The translations under genes were made by a program, and so were the position numbers. The notes below the pieces were generated by a model. It was given only the letters and a program-made list of their open reading frames with translations, had not been told where the DNA came from and searched no databases. This document shows, in pieces, positions 8,319 to 16,694 of a DNA stretch of 64,000 nucleotides. Origin of the DNA: DAOMFB01 sp963801475 (GTDB lineage: Bacteria > Acidobacteriota > Thermoanaerobaculia > UBA5066); NCBI GenBank assembly GCA_963801475.1, contig CAWDEX010000001.1:1178001-1242000 (forward strand). The letters run 5' to 3'. How positions within the stretch are numbered: the stretch's first letter is position 1; every line of letters begins with the position of its first letter.

Positions 8319-8984
8319 GTGACCCTCGCAACGGGCCTTCGGAGCGGACGCGCGGCGTCGTCCCGCCGTCCGTCTCCCCACGTCCAGAAGAAGCGTGACG
8401 CCAAGCGACTGCAGATCCTCGAGAGCGCGGTCCGCGCCTTCGCCGCCCGCGGGTTCCACGGCACCTCGATGGCGGACATCGCCCGCGAGCTGCGACTGAC
8501 CCGGGGGAGCCTCTACTACTACTTCCGCGACAAGGAGGAGATCCTGGCCCTTTGTCACGCGGTGGCCCTCGAGGCGGTGCTTGCGGCCTACGAGAAGGTC
8601 CGCGTTTCGGCGCTGCCTCCCGACGAGAAGCTCCGGCGGCTCATCCAGCAGCACGTGCGCGTCCAGGTGGACAAGTTCCACGGGACGGCTCTCGCGCTCG
8701 AGCTGGATGCCCTCCGTCCCGCCTCACGGGCGGCCGTCGTGGAGGGGCGGGATCGCTACGACCGCGGCCTTCGGGAGTTGATCGAAGAGGGCGTCCGGGC
8801 GAAGCTCTTCAGGCCCGTCGACCCGAAGCTCGCGGCCTTCGCCGTCGTGGGAGCGATCAACTGGATCGGCCGCTGGTACCGCCCGGACGGCGGAGCGACG
8901 CCGGATACGCTCGGCAGGGAGTTCGCCGACCTGTTCCTCGCGGCGCTCTCGGAGTCCGAGCGGCCGAAGGGCCCGCGCCGCTAG
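8319..8984 (+). CDS. TetR/AcrR family transcriptional regulator
   Basis: A DNA-binding regulator of about 221 residues. The N-terminal TetR helix-turn-helix is clear: ILESAVRAFAARGFHGTSM, then IARELRLTRGSLYYYFRDKEEIL. A helical ligand-binding C-terminal domain of the TetR_C type follows (DKFHGTALALELDALRP). The ligand is unknown. The GTG at 8319 is chosen because the open frame further upstream runs into the tRNA-Pro gene. The stop codon shares the palindrome CTAG with the stop of the convergent anti-sigma-like gene. No target operator was identified. Confidence 0.85.
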   Translation: MTLATGLRSGRAASSRRPSPHVQKKRDAKRLQILESAVRAFAARGFHGTSMADIARELRLTRGSLYYYFRDKEEILALCHAVALEAVLAAYEKVRVSALPPDEKLRRLIQQHVRVQVDKFHGTALALELDALRPASRAAVVEGRDRYDRGLRELIEEGVRAKLFRPVDPKLAAFAVVGAINWIGRWYRPDGGATPDTLGREFADLFLAALSESERPKGPRR

Positions 8985-9769
8985 CCTTCGGACCCGGTGA
9001 ACTCCAGCGTCGCGAGGAGCCGGGGCCCGGTGACCTCTCCGTCGACGTCGAGAATCACCTCGTAGCGTCCGGGCGGCGGAACGCCGGCCGGAAGCCGGAC
9101 GGCGACGTCGCTCTGGCGGGCAGGCCCGGAACGGAGCACGCCACTCTCCCAGACCGTCCGATCCGCTGTCCGGAGGGAGATCCGGAACGGGTGCTCGGCC
9201 GGCGGAAGACCGGGACGCGAAAGGACGAGCACGAGGGAGGCCTTCCCGGGCCGGACGACCCCGGAGAGAGCCGGCGCGCCGGCGGGCGGCAGCACGACGG
9301 CCGTGAGCGCGACTTCCGGCGCTCCGGCTCCCGCAGCGAGGGTCCGGGTGGCCGTCTCGAGTTCGCCTTTCAGTCGCAGGGCCGAGGCGAGGGCGGCGAC
9401 GAAGAGGACGGCGAGGAGGGAGAGTGCGGCGAGAAAGCCGGCCCGCCCGGTGAGGAGGCGTCCTTCGGGCGTCCGGTTCTTCCGGAACGCCCGATGCCGC
9501 CCGATCTGGAGGCGCATCTGCGTCGTCGTCTCGATCCGGTCGCGGTAGTAGGGCATCTCGAGGAGAGAATCCTCGAACGTCTTGCGGTCGGCGGGAGAAA
9601 GCCGCCGGAGAACATAGTCGGAGACCAGCTCGTCCTCGGCCTGCTCGACGCGCTCGAGAAGGGAGTCGTCGCGGAAGTAGAGCTCCTCGAGCATCGTCCG
9701 GCGGGCCTCGGGAAGGCGCCGGAGGATGTAGTCGCGGATCTCGGCGGGAGAAGGGGTCGCGGCGCTCAC
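8981..9769 (-). CDS. membrane-anchored anti-sigma-like protein
   Basis: A 262-residue protein encoded directly downstream of a sigma factor, with GTGA stop/start overlap. The N-terminal 100 residues are helical and acidic (IRDYILRRLPEARR, EQAEDELVSDYVLRRLSPADR), like the cytoplasmic part of Acidobacteria-type anti-sigma proteins. It lacks the zinc-binding HxxxCxxC motif. One membrane helix lies at about residues 105-128. A beta-rich outer domain of about 130 residues follows. The function as sigma partner is inferred from gene order and topology. Confidence 0.65.
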   Translation of the reverse strand: MSAATPSPAEIRDYILRRLPEARRTMLEELYFRDDSLLERVEQAEDELVSDYVLRRLSPADRKTFEDSLLEMPYYRDRIETTTQMRLQIGRHRAFRKNRTPEGRLLTGRAGFLAALSLLAVLFVAALASALRLKGELETATRTLAAGAGAPEVALTAVVLPPAGAPALSGVVRPGKASLVLVLSRPGLPPAEHPFRISLRTADRTVWESGVLRSGPARQSDVAVRLPAGVPPPGRYEVILDVDGEVTGPRLLATLEFTGSEG

Positions 9770-10320
9770 GGGGTCCTGCCTTCTCCATTGCCGCCGGCGT
9801 CCGGCGCGGATCCGCGCGGCCTGGTCATCCGCTTCCGGAGCTCCCGCTTGGCACGGTAGACCCGCATGTCGACCGCGTCCGTGGAGATCCCCTGCTCCCG
9901 GGCGATCGCCCGCGAGGGGACCTCTTCGACGAACCGGCGGACGAGCAGCGCCTTCATCCGGTCGGGAAGGAGGTCGAGCGCCCGCCGGAACCGGAGGGCG
10001 CGGCTCGAGACGAGGGCATCCGACAGCGGATCGCCGGAGGCGGCCAGCTGGACCGCTCCGCTCAGCCCATCGTGGACGCTCGCCTTGGCGACGCGGCGGC
10101 AGTACTCGAGGAAGACGTTCTTTCCCACGCCGAGGGCATACGCCTCGAGCGAATCGAGAAGCTCGCCGCGGCTCATTCGCTGGAAGACCCTGAGCAACGT
10201 CTCCTGGGCCAGGTCTCGGGCGTCGTCTTCGGTCCGCACGCCGCGGGAGAGGAAGAACCGGCGAAGCTTCTCCGGCAGTCGTCCGAGGTCGGCGTCGGCG
10301 GGATCGTTCCAGATCGTCAT
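9766..10320 (-). CDS. RNA polymerase sigma-70 family (ECF-like) factor
   Basis: About 184 residues. Region 2 contains DDARDLAQETLLRVFQRM, the core-binding/-10 recognition motif. Region 4 is a helix-turn-helix, LLVRRFVEEVPSRAIAREQGISTDAVDMRVYRAKREL. There is no region 1 or 3, so it is ECF-like. Its stop overlaps the start of the membrane anti-sigma-like gene by four bases. The ATG at 10320 places region 2 at the usual distance; an ATG about 36 bases further upstream is possible. The AT-rich 224 bases upstream hold its promoter and the divergent argR promoter. Confidence 0.85.
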   Translation of the reverse strand: MTIWNDPADADLGRLPEKLRRFFLSRGVRTEDDARDLAQETLLRVFQRMSRGELLDSLEAYALGVGKNVFLEYCRRVAKASVHDGLSGAVQLAASGDPLSDALVSSRALRFRRALDLLPDRMKALLVRRFVEEVPSRAIAREQGISTDAVDMRVYRAKRELRKRMTRPRGSAPDAGGNGEGRTP

Positions 10321-10507
10321 TCGCGTTGGAGCCGCCCGGAGGCGGATCGCCGCCATTCTATGCCCGACGCCAGAATCCAGGGCTTCTCTCCCTATGAACA
10401 TTATTTTTTTCGGGTTCAGTATCGAAATGTCGAACTTTATTAGGAACTTCCGCCGCGATGTCGTACCGAAGTGGCTGTCGTCACGAGAACCTTTCATCGA
10501 GAAATGA

Positions 10508-10536
10508 TTGACACGGATCCAGTTGCGAATCATTAT
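10508..10536 (+). promoter_or_regulatory. argR promoter
   Basis: A perfect -35 TTGACA (10508-10513), a 17-base spacer and a -10 CATTAT (10531-10536). Transcription should begin at about 10543-10545, on or just before the argR GTG, so the message would be leaderless. The rest of the divergent intergenic region (10321-10507) is AT-rich; I could not define the sigma gene's promoter in it. Confidence 0.7.
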
Positions 10537-10550
10537 TCATAACAGTGAAT
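10526..10550. promoter_or_regulatory. ARG box (ArgR operator) over the argR -10
   Basis: CGAAT-CATT-ATTCA (10526-10539) matches 9 of 10 defined positions of the ARG-box consensus TGAAT-N4-ATTCA. A further TGAAT half-site at 10546-10550 creates the perfect dyad TATTCA-N6-TGAATA. The box covers the -10 element, so ArgR binding should block the whole arg operon, including argR. Confidence 0.7.
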
Positions 10551-11057
10551 ACTCATGCGGGAGTCTCGGCTCTCCGGCGACGGGACGAGATCCTGACGCT
10601 CATCCGGGAAGAGACGATCCACTCCCAGGAGGAGCTCCAGCAGCGGCTTGCCTCGCGCGGCGTCGTCGTGGCTCAGCCGACGCTCTCGCGGGACCTCCGG
10701 GAACTCGGACTCGCGAAATCGCCGCGGGGATACGTGGCGCCCGGCGCCGGGGGCACGTTCGGTGACCCGGGAGAGGACCGCGAACAGCGCGAAACGGGGA
10801 TGGAGCGAGCGTTCCGGACGTTCGTCCAGAGGGTCGCGGTCGCCCACGCCCTCGTCATCGTCAAGACGCCGCCCGCGGCGGCGCACGCGGTCGGCCTCGC
10901 CATCGACAAGGCGGAGCTTCCGGAGGTCGTCGGCTCGGTTGCCGGCGACGACACGGTCTTTCTCGCGACGGAATCGCCCGAGGTCGCGGGAAAGCTCGCC
11001 GCCCGACTGACCGAGATTCTGGAGCGCCCTCGCTCCGCCCGCAGGGGTCGCGCGTGA
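10545..11057 (+). CDS. argR: arginine repressor ArgR
   Basis: A 170-residue ArgR/AhrC protein that binds ARG boxes when arginine is present. The N-terminal winged helix-turn-helix (EILTLIREETIHSQEELQ, QPTLSRDLRELGLAKSPRGY) binds DNA. The C-terminal oligomerisation and arginine-binding domain has GSVAGDDTVF with the conserved Asp pair. GTG start; no Shine-Dalgarno and no alternative in-frame start, consistent with leaderless translation. It heads the arginine operon and overlaps argC by GTGA. An ARG box lies directly upstream. Confidence 0.93.
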   Translation: MNTHAGVSALRRRDEILTLIREETIHSQEELQQRLASRGVVVAQPTLSRDLRELGLAKSPRGYVAPGAGGTFGDPGEDREQRETGMERAFRTFVQRVAVAHALVIVKTPPAAAHAVGLAIDKAELPEVVGSVAGDDTVFLATESPEVAGKLAARLTEILERPRSARRGRA

Positions 11058-12073
11058 AGAAGGTCGCCGTCGTCGGCGCCACCGGTTACTCGGGCGGCGA
11101 GCTCTGCGCCCTTCTCGCGCGGCATCCCCGCGTGGAGATCGCGGCGGTCTTCTCCTCCGGAAGGAAGGAGGGCGCCGTCCCGTTCGGGAGGCTCCACCCG
11201 TCGCTCGGTGCGCGTTCGGGACCCGACGCCGAGCCGTTCTCCGTCGACCGGCTCGTGGCGAGCGGCGCGGAGATGGCGTTTCTCGCGACGCCGAACGAGA
11301 CCTCGGCCGAGGCGGGACCCGCGCTGCTGTCGCGGGGGGTCCGCGTCGTCGACATCGCCGGCGCCTTCCGCCTCAGGGACGCGGCGGCGTATCCGACGTG
11401 GTACGGATTCGTCCATCCGGCGCCGGAGCTTCTCGGGGAGGCCGTCTACGGTCTGACGGAATGGTGCGGTCCCGCGCTCGCCGGGGCGCGCCTGGTGGCG
11501 AACCCGGGCTGCTATCCGACCTCCGTCCTCTTGGCGCTGAAGCCGGTGGCGTCGCTCCTCGACCCGTCGCAGCCGGTCATCTGCGACAGCATGAGCGGGG
11601 TCTCGGGCGCCGGGAAGAAGAGCGACCTTGCCTGGTCCTTCGCGGAGCTCGCGGCGAACTTCAGGGCGTACGGAGTCGGGACCCATCGGCACGAGCCCGA
11701 AATGCGCCAGGAGCTCGGCCTGGCGGCGGAGGCTCCTTTCGTCTTCGTTCCCCACCTCCTTCCGGTGGTTCGCGGAATCCTCTCGACGATCCACGTGACG
11801 TTCCCCGCGCCCGTCACCACCGGGAGCCTCGAGAGGGCCTTCTCGTGCTACGAGGCGACGCCTTTCGTCCGGGTGCGCCCTGCCGGAGAGCTTCCCTCCC
11901 TCGCGGACGTCGTCGGGACGCCCCGGTGCGAGATCGGGTTGACTCTCCTTCCGGGCGCCCGGCGGGCCGTGATCGTCTCGGTCATCGACAACCTCCTGAA
12001 AGGGGCCGCCTCGCAGGCGGTCCAGAACATGAACCGCGTCCTCGGATTCGCGGAGACGGACGGCCTCTCGTGA
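11054..12073 (+). CDS. argC: N-acetyl-gamma-glutamyl-phosphate reductase
   Basis: ArgC reduces N-acetylglutamyl phosphate to the semialdehyde with NADPH, step 3 of arginine synthesis. The 339-residue protein has the nucleotide motif VVGATGYSGGEL at the N terminus and the catalytic cysteine in NPGCYPT (about residue 153). The C-terminal domain includes FVPHLLPVVRGILSTIHV, and the protein ends near NLLKGAASQAVQNMN. Length is normal for the short (type 1) ArgC. The GTG start overlaps the argR stop by four bases and its own stop overlaps argB the same way, indicating coupled translation. Confidence 0.96.
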   Translation: MKKVAVVGATGYSGGELCALLARHPRVEIAAVFSSGRKEGAVPFGRLHPSLGARSGPDAEPFSVDRLVASGAEMAFLATPNETSAEAGPALLSRGVRVVDIAGAFRLRDAAAYPTWYGFVHPAPELLGEAVYGLTEWCGPALAGARLVANPGCYPTSVLLALKPVASLLDPSQPVICDSMSGVSGAGKKSDLAWSFAELAANFRAYGVGTHRHEPEMRQELGLAAEAPFVFVPHLLPVVRGILSTIHVTFPAPVTTGSLERAFSCYEATPFVRVRPAGELPSLADVVGTPRCEIGLTLLPGARRAVIVSVIDNLLKGAASQAVQNMNRVLGFAETDGLS

Positions 12074-12876
12074 GCGCGCCCGGCGCGAGCCCTCTCCCGG
12101 GCCTGACGGTCGTCAAGCTGGGCGGAAGCCTGCTCGAGGAGAAGGCCCTCCGCGAGAAGGCCCTCGGCGCCATCGCGGCCCGCTGGACGGCCGGGCAGAA
12201 GATCGTCGTCGTCCATGGAGGCGGCAAGCGGATCGACGCGAGCCTCCAGGCCCTCAAGATTCCGAAGAAGACCTACCGCGGCCTCCGGATCACCGATCCG
12301 GAGACCCTCGACGTCGTCGTGTCGGTCCTCTCGGGCGTCGTGAACAAGTCGCTCATCGCCGAGCTCCGGTCGCTCGGGATCCTCGCGGCCGGCCTCTCCG
12401 GGGCGGACGGCGACACGTTGTGGGCCGAGTTTCACCCGCGGGTCGACGGCGTCGACTTTGGCTTCGTGGGGCGGGTGACCTACTCGAACCCGACGCTTCT
12501 TGCGGCCGTGCTCGGCGCGGGGCTCCTGCCGGTCGTGGCGTCGGTGGCGCTCGGCCGGGAGGGGACGCTCCTGAACGTGAACGCCGACGCGGCGGCCGCG
12601 GCGCTCGCCTCGGCGCTCCGGGCCGAGACGCTCGTCTTTCTCACGGACGTCGCCGGCCTGCTCGACGCCGGCGGCAACCTCGTCCCGGAGCTGGACCCCG
12701 CCACCGCCTGGAGCCTCATCCGGTCGGGCGCGGTCGGGGGCGGGATGCGCCCGAAGCTTCTGGCCTGCCTCGACGCCGTCCACGCGGGCGTGAAGCAGGT
12801 CGTCATCGCCGGTCCGGCGGGCCACGCGGCCGCGCTCGCCGACAGAATGGGAGGAACCCGCCTTGCCGCCATCTGA
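12070..12876 (+). CDS. argB: acetylglutamate kinase
   Basis: ArgB phosphorylates N-acetylglutamate, step 2 of arginine synthesis and often the arginine-feedback point. The 268-residue amino acid kinase fold shows VVKLGGSLL at the N terminus, VVVHGGGKRID, the substrate loop NVNADAAAAALA, and GGMRPKLLACLDA near the C terminus. It lacks the long N-terminal helix extension typical of arginine-inhibited hexameric enzymes, so inhibition cannot be assumed. The GTG start forms a GTGA overlap with argC; the end overlaps argD by 14 bases. Confidence 0.94.
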   Translation: MSAPGASPLPGLTVVKLGGSLLEEKALREKALGAIAARWTAGQKIVVVHGGGKRIDASLQALKIPKKTYRGLRITDPETLDVVVSVLSGVVNKSLIAELRSLGILAAGLSGADGDTLWAEFHPRVDGVDFGFVGRVTYSNPTLLAAVLGAGLLPVVASVALGREGTLLNVNADAAAAALASALRAETLVFLTDVAGLLDAGGNLVPELDPATAWSLIRSGAVGGGMRPKLLACLDAVHAGVKQVVIAGPAGHAAALADRMGGTRLAAI

Positions 12877-14068
12877 TCTCCTTTCCGCCGCCCCCGCTGC
12901 CGTCGAGGAGCGGGACCAACGCTACGTCCTGCCGACGTACGCCCGCACGTCGTTCCATCCCCGGACGGGGAAGGGGGCGAAACTCGTCGACGCCGAGGGG
13001 AAGGAGTACTGGGACCTTCTCGGCGGCATCGCCGTGAACGCCCTCGGGTACCGCCACCCCCGTCTCGTGAAAGCCCTGAAGGAGGAGATCCGGGGCGTCT
13101 GGCACGTCTCGAACCTCTTCTTCATCCCGGCTCAGGGCCTCCTCGCGGAACGGCTCGTCGCGGCGTCCGGGATGTCGCGCGTCTTCTTCTGCAACACCGG
13201 GACGGAGGCGACGGAGGCCGCGCTGAAGTTCGCCCGTCTGAAGAACCCGGGACGCTCGAAAGTGGTCGCGCTCGAGGAAGGGTTCCACGGACGGACATTC
13301 GGCGCGCTCTCGATCACGGGGCACGAGCCGTACCGGACGCCCTTCGAGCCCCTCGTGCCGTCGGCCGTCTTCGTCCCGCCGAACGATTCCGCCGCGCTCG
13401 ACGCGGCCGTCACCCCCGACACGTCGGCCATCGTGCTCGAGCCGATCCTCGGCGAAGCGGGGATCATCCCGTTGACTCCCGAGTTCGTCGCCTCGGCGCG
13501 GCGGGCCGCCGACCGGACGGGCGCGCTTCTGGTTTTCGACGAGGTGCAGAGCGGCCTCGGCCGGACGGGACACCTCTTCGTCTTCCGCGAGCTCGGCGTC
13601 GTGGCGGACCTGGTGACGCTGGCCAAGCCGCTCGGCGGCGGCCTTCCGCTCGGCGCGGTCCTCTGCGGACCGGCGCTGGAAGGTCTCCTCAAGCCGGGAC
13701 TGCACGGGACGACCTTCGGCGGGAACCCGGTCGCCTGCCGGCTCGGCCTCGAGGTGCTCGACGAGATCCAGAACGGAGGCCTCCTGCCCCGGGTCGCGGA
13801 GCTCGGTTCCTGGTTCGGCAAGGCCGCCCGGAAGCTGAAGAAACGGCAGCCCGCGATCACGGACGTCCGGGGCCGCGGACTCATCTGGGGCATCGAGCTC
13901 GACCGGGAGGCATCCCCGGTCCAGAAGAAGCTCCTCGCGAAGGGCTTCGTCGTCGGTACGGCGCGGGCGAAGGTGCTGCGGCTCCTTCCTCCCTACGTCG
14001 TCCCGAAGGCGGCGCTCCGCGGATTCCTCGACGCCCTCGACGAGACCCTCAAGGAGACGAACGCGTGA
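12863..14068 (+). CDS. argD: acetylornithine/succinyldiaminopimelate aminotransferase
   Basis: A PLP class III aminotransferase of 401 residues that makes N-acetylornithine. It shows CNTGTEATEAALKFAR, the PLP-contacting FDEVQSGLGRTG, and the Schiff-base lysine in TLAKPLGGG (Lys255). The start is TTG with GGAGGAA six bases upstream, inside the end of argB. ArgD enzymes commonly also carry out the DapC step (succinyl-diaminopimelate aminotransferase). The dap operon at 49-55 kb contains dapD but no dapC, so this enzyme may serve both pathways; that is an inference. Confidence 0.94.
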   Translation: MPPSDLLSAAPAAVEERDQRYVLPTYARTSFHPRTGKGAKLVDAEGKEYWDLLGGIAVNALGYRHPRLVKALKEEIRGVWHVSNLFFIPAQGLLAERLVAASGMSRVFFCNTGTEATEAALKFARLKNPGRSKVVALEEGFHGRTFGALSITGHEPYRTPFEPLVPSAVFVPPNDSAALDAAVTPDTSAIVLEPILGEAGIIPLTPEFVASARRAADRTGALLVFDEVQSGLGRTGHLFVFRELGVVADLVTLAKPLGGGLPLGAVLCGPALEGLLKPGLHGTTFGGNPVACRLGLEVLDEIQNGGLLPRVAELGSWFGKAARKLKKRQPAITDVRGRGLIWGIELDREASPVQKKLLAKGFVVGTARAKVLRLLPPYVVPKAALRGFLDALDETLKETNA

Positions 14069-15312
14069 ACGACCCGAAATCGAAGGTCAAGAAGGTCGCC
14101 CTGGCCTACTCGGGCGGGCTCGACACGTCCATCATCATCCCCTGGCTGAAGGAGAACTACGGCTGCGACGTCGTCGCCGTCGCGGTCGACGTCGGACAGA
14201 AGGAGGAGACCGAAGGCCTCGCCGAGAAGGCGAAGAAGACGGGCGCCTGCGACTTCCACCTGATCGACGCGCGCGCCGAGTTCGCGAAGGACTATCTCTT
14301 TCCCGTCCTGAAGGCGGGTGCGGTCTACGAGCACGAGTACCTCCTCGGCACCTCGACGGCCCGCCCCCTCATCGCGCGCAAGCAGGTGGAGGTCGCCCTG
14401 GCGACGGGGTGCGACGGCCTGTCGCACGGATGCACCGGGAAGGGGAACGACCAGGTCCGCTTCGAGCTGACGTACCAGGCGCTGGCGCCCGAGCTCGCGA
14501 TCATCGCTCCGTGGCGCGAGTGGGAGATCCGATCGCGGGAGGACGCCATCGACTACGCCGCCGCGCGGGGGATCCCGGTGGCCGCCACGAAGAAGGAGCC
14601 CTACTCGCGCGACCGGAACCTCTGGCACATGTCGCATGAAGGGGGGCCTCTCGAGGAGCCGGGCTTCGAGCCGGAGGCCTCGATGTTCAAGCTCACGGTG
14701 AACCCCGAGCAGGCGCCCGACCGCCCGGAGCGGGTGACGATCGGCTTCGAGCAGGGATTCCCCGTGTCCCTCGGGGGGGAGAAGATGTCTCCCGTCGCCC
14801 TCATCGAGGCGCTGAACGAGATCGGCGGGCGGAACGGGGTCGGACGCGTCGACCTCGTCGAGAACCGGCTCATCGGCATCAAGTCGCGCGGCGTTTACGA
14901 GACGCCCGGCGGGACGATCCTCGTGGCGGCGCTCCGCGCCCTCGAGTCCTTGACGCTCGACCGCGACTCGGCGCACGAGAAGGCACGCCTCGGCTCGCGC
15001 TACGCCGAGCTCGTCTACTTCGGCCAGTGGTTCTCGCCGCTCCGCGAGGCCTTCGACGCGTTCATGACGACGCTCATGAAGACGGTCACGGGGACCGTGA
15101 CGGTGAAGCTCTACAAAGGGAGCTGCATCGTCGTCGGGCGGACCTCGCCCTACGCCCTCTATTCCACGTCGCTCGCCTCGTTCGACATGACGGGCTTCAC
15201 GCCGAAGGACTCCGAGGGTTTCATCCGGCTGTTCGGCCTCCCGACGAAGGGACGCGAGCGCCTCTCCAAGGGGGGAACTCCCTATCCCGCGCTCGTGGGA
15301 GGAGAGGGTTGA
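14065..15312 (+). CDS. argG: argininosuccinate synthase
   Basis: ArgG joins citrulline and aspartate using ATP. The 415-residue protein has the N-type ATP pyrophosphatase loop AYSGGLDTS near the N terminus. Other signatures are LGTSTARPLIA, SHGCTGKGNDQVRFE, and the aspartate/citrulline-binding segment SRDRNLWHMSHEGG. Length is typical (about 400-415). The GTG start overlaps the argD stop, and its TGA overlaps the TTG start of argH. It is the fifth gene of the arginine operon. Confidence 0.96.
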   Translation: MNDPKSKVKKVALAYSGGLDTSIIIPWLKENYGCDVVAVAVDVGQKEETEGLAEKAKKTGACDFHLIDARAEFAKDYLFPVLKAGAVYEHEYLLGTSTARPLIARKQVEVALATGCDGLSHGCTGKGNDQVRFELTYQALAPELAIIAPWREWEIRSREDAIDYAAARGIPVAATKKEPYSRDRNLWHMSHEGGPLEEPGFEPEASMFKLTVNPEQAPDRPERVTIGFEQGFPVSLGGEKMSPVALIEALNEIGGRNGVGRVDLVENRLIGIKSRGVYETPGGTILVAALRALESLTLDRDSAHEKARLGSRYAELVYFGQWFSPLREAFDAFMTTLMKTVTGTVTVKLYKGSCIVVGRTSPYALYSTSLASFDMTGFTPKDSEGFIRLFGLPTKGRERLSKGGTPYPALVGGEG

Positions 15313-16694
15313 AGAAGGGCGGGACCCCAACGGCGCTCTGGGGCGGGCGGTTCACCGAGCCGCCGGCGGAGCTCCTCCGGCGCCTGAACGACTCCTTCTC
15401 CTTTGATCGCGGCCTCCTGGCCGAGGACCTGGCGGGCTCGATCGCCTGGGCCGAGGCGCTCGGGACGGCGAAGGTCCTGTCGGGGCGCCAGACGGCGCGG
15501 ATCGTCGCCGGGCTGCGTGCGATCGGCCTCTCGCCGATTCCCGGGGACGTTTCCTTCGAGGACGTCCATTCGTACGTCGAGGGAACGCTCCGGAAGAGAC
15601 TCGGCCCGCTCGCCGGGAAGCTCCACACCGGGCGGTCCCGGAACGACCAGGTGGCGACCGATTTCAGGCTCTGGCTCCGCGTGGCCTTCGACGAGGCGCG
15701 AACTCTGGTCCTCGACCTGGCCGCCGCCCTCGCGGAGCGGGCGCGGGCCGAGGCCGGAACCCCGATGCCGGGCTACACGCACCTGAAACGGGCCGAGCCG
15801 GTGACGTTCGGCCACTGGTGCCTCGCCTATGTCGAGATGCTCCTCCGCGACGCCGGGCGCCTGTCGGAGGCGCGCCGCCGGGCGAACGAGTGCCCTCTCG
15901 GCTCGGGGGCACTTTCGGGTACACCGCTGCCGATCGACCGCGAGGCGCTCGCGAGGCGGCTCGGCTTCGACCGCCCTTCGGCGAACTCCCTCGACGCCGT
16001 ATCGGACCGCGACGCTGCCCTGGAGTACCTCTTCGCGGCGAGCCTTCTCCTCGTCCACCTCTCGCGGATGGGGGAAGACCTCATCTTCCTTTCGTCCGAC
16101 GAAGCGGGGTTCGTGACGCTTCCGGACGCCCTCGCGACGGGCTCGTCCCGGATGCCGCAGAAGAAGAACCCGGACCTCCTCGAACTGGCCCGCGGGCATG
16201 CGGGGCGGGCGGTGGGCGAGCTCGCGGGACTGCTCGCCGTCGTGAAGGGGCTGCCGCTGGCCTACGACAAGGACCTTCAGCTCGACAAGGAGCCCGCGTT
16301 CCGCGTGCGGGCCGTGGTCGCCGCCCTCCTGCCCGCGTTGACGCAGCTCGCCGGGACGATGCGCCTCGAACGGGAGCGGATGGCGGCGGCCGCCGGAGAC
16401 GACCGTCTCCTCGCGACCGAGCTGGCCGACGCCCTCGCCGCGCGGGGCGTCCCGTTCCGGACGGCGCACGAGATCGTCGGGCGGCGGATCGCCGAGGCCG
16501 AGCGCCGCGGGAAGACGCTCCGGGGGCTCGGCCCGTCGGCGGCCCTCACGCGAAAGGACCTTGCGGCACTCGACCTCCGCCGCGCGCTCTCGAAGCGGTC
16601 CGCGGCCGGCGGGTCGTCACCGCGCCGCGTGAAGGCCGCGGCGCGCGAGGCGGCGAAACGGATCCGGGCGGCACGGAATGGAGGGGCCCGGTGA
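15309..16694 (+). CDS. argH: argininosuccinate lyase
   Basis: ArgH splits argininosuccinate into arginine and fumarate. The 461-residue fumarase/aspartase-superfamily protein starts with LWGGRFTEPP and contains the substrate segment LHTGRSRNDQVATDFRLW. The superfamily signature loop GSSRMPQKKNPD holds the catalytic serine. The start is TTG in a TTGA overlap with argG, with GGAGAGG directly upstream. The last 30 residues are unusually rich in Arg, Lys and Ala, beyond the catalytic fold. Confidence 0.95.
   Translation: MKKGGTPTALWGGRFTEPPAELLRRLNDSFSFDRGLLAEDLAGSIAWAEALGTAKVLSGRQTARIVAGLRAIGLSPIPGDVSFEDVHSYVEGTLRKRLGPLAGKLHTGRSRNDQVATDFRLWLRVAFDEARTLVLDLAAALAERARAEAGTPMPGYTHLKRAEPVTFGHWCLAYVEMLLRDAGRLSEARRRANECPLGSGALSGTPLPIDREALARRLGFDRPSANSLDAVSDRDAALEYLFAASLLLVHLSRMGEDLIFLSSDEAGFVTLPDALATGSSRMPQKKNPDLLELARGHAGRAVGELAGLLAVVKGLPLAYDKDLQLDKEPAFRVRAVVAALLPALTQLAGTMRLERERMAAAAGDDRLLATELADALAARGVPFRTAHEIVGRRIAEAERRGKTLRGLGPSAALTRKDLAALDLRRALSKRSAAGGSSPRRVKAAAREAAKRIRAARNGGAR

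Noticed and set aside
10321..10507. A short gene or small RNA in the AT-rich region between the sigma gene and argR
   Set aside because: No frame with a ribosome site or coding character and no clear hairpin/T-tract was found; it most likely holds only divergent promoters.
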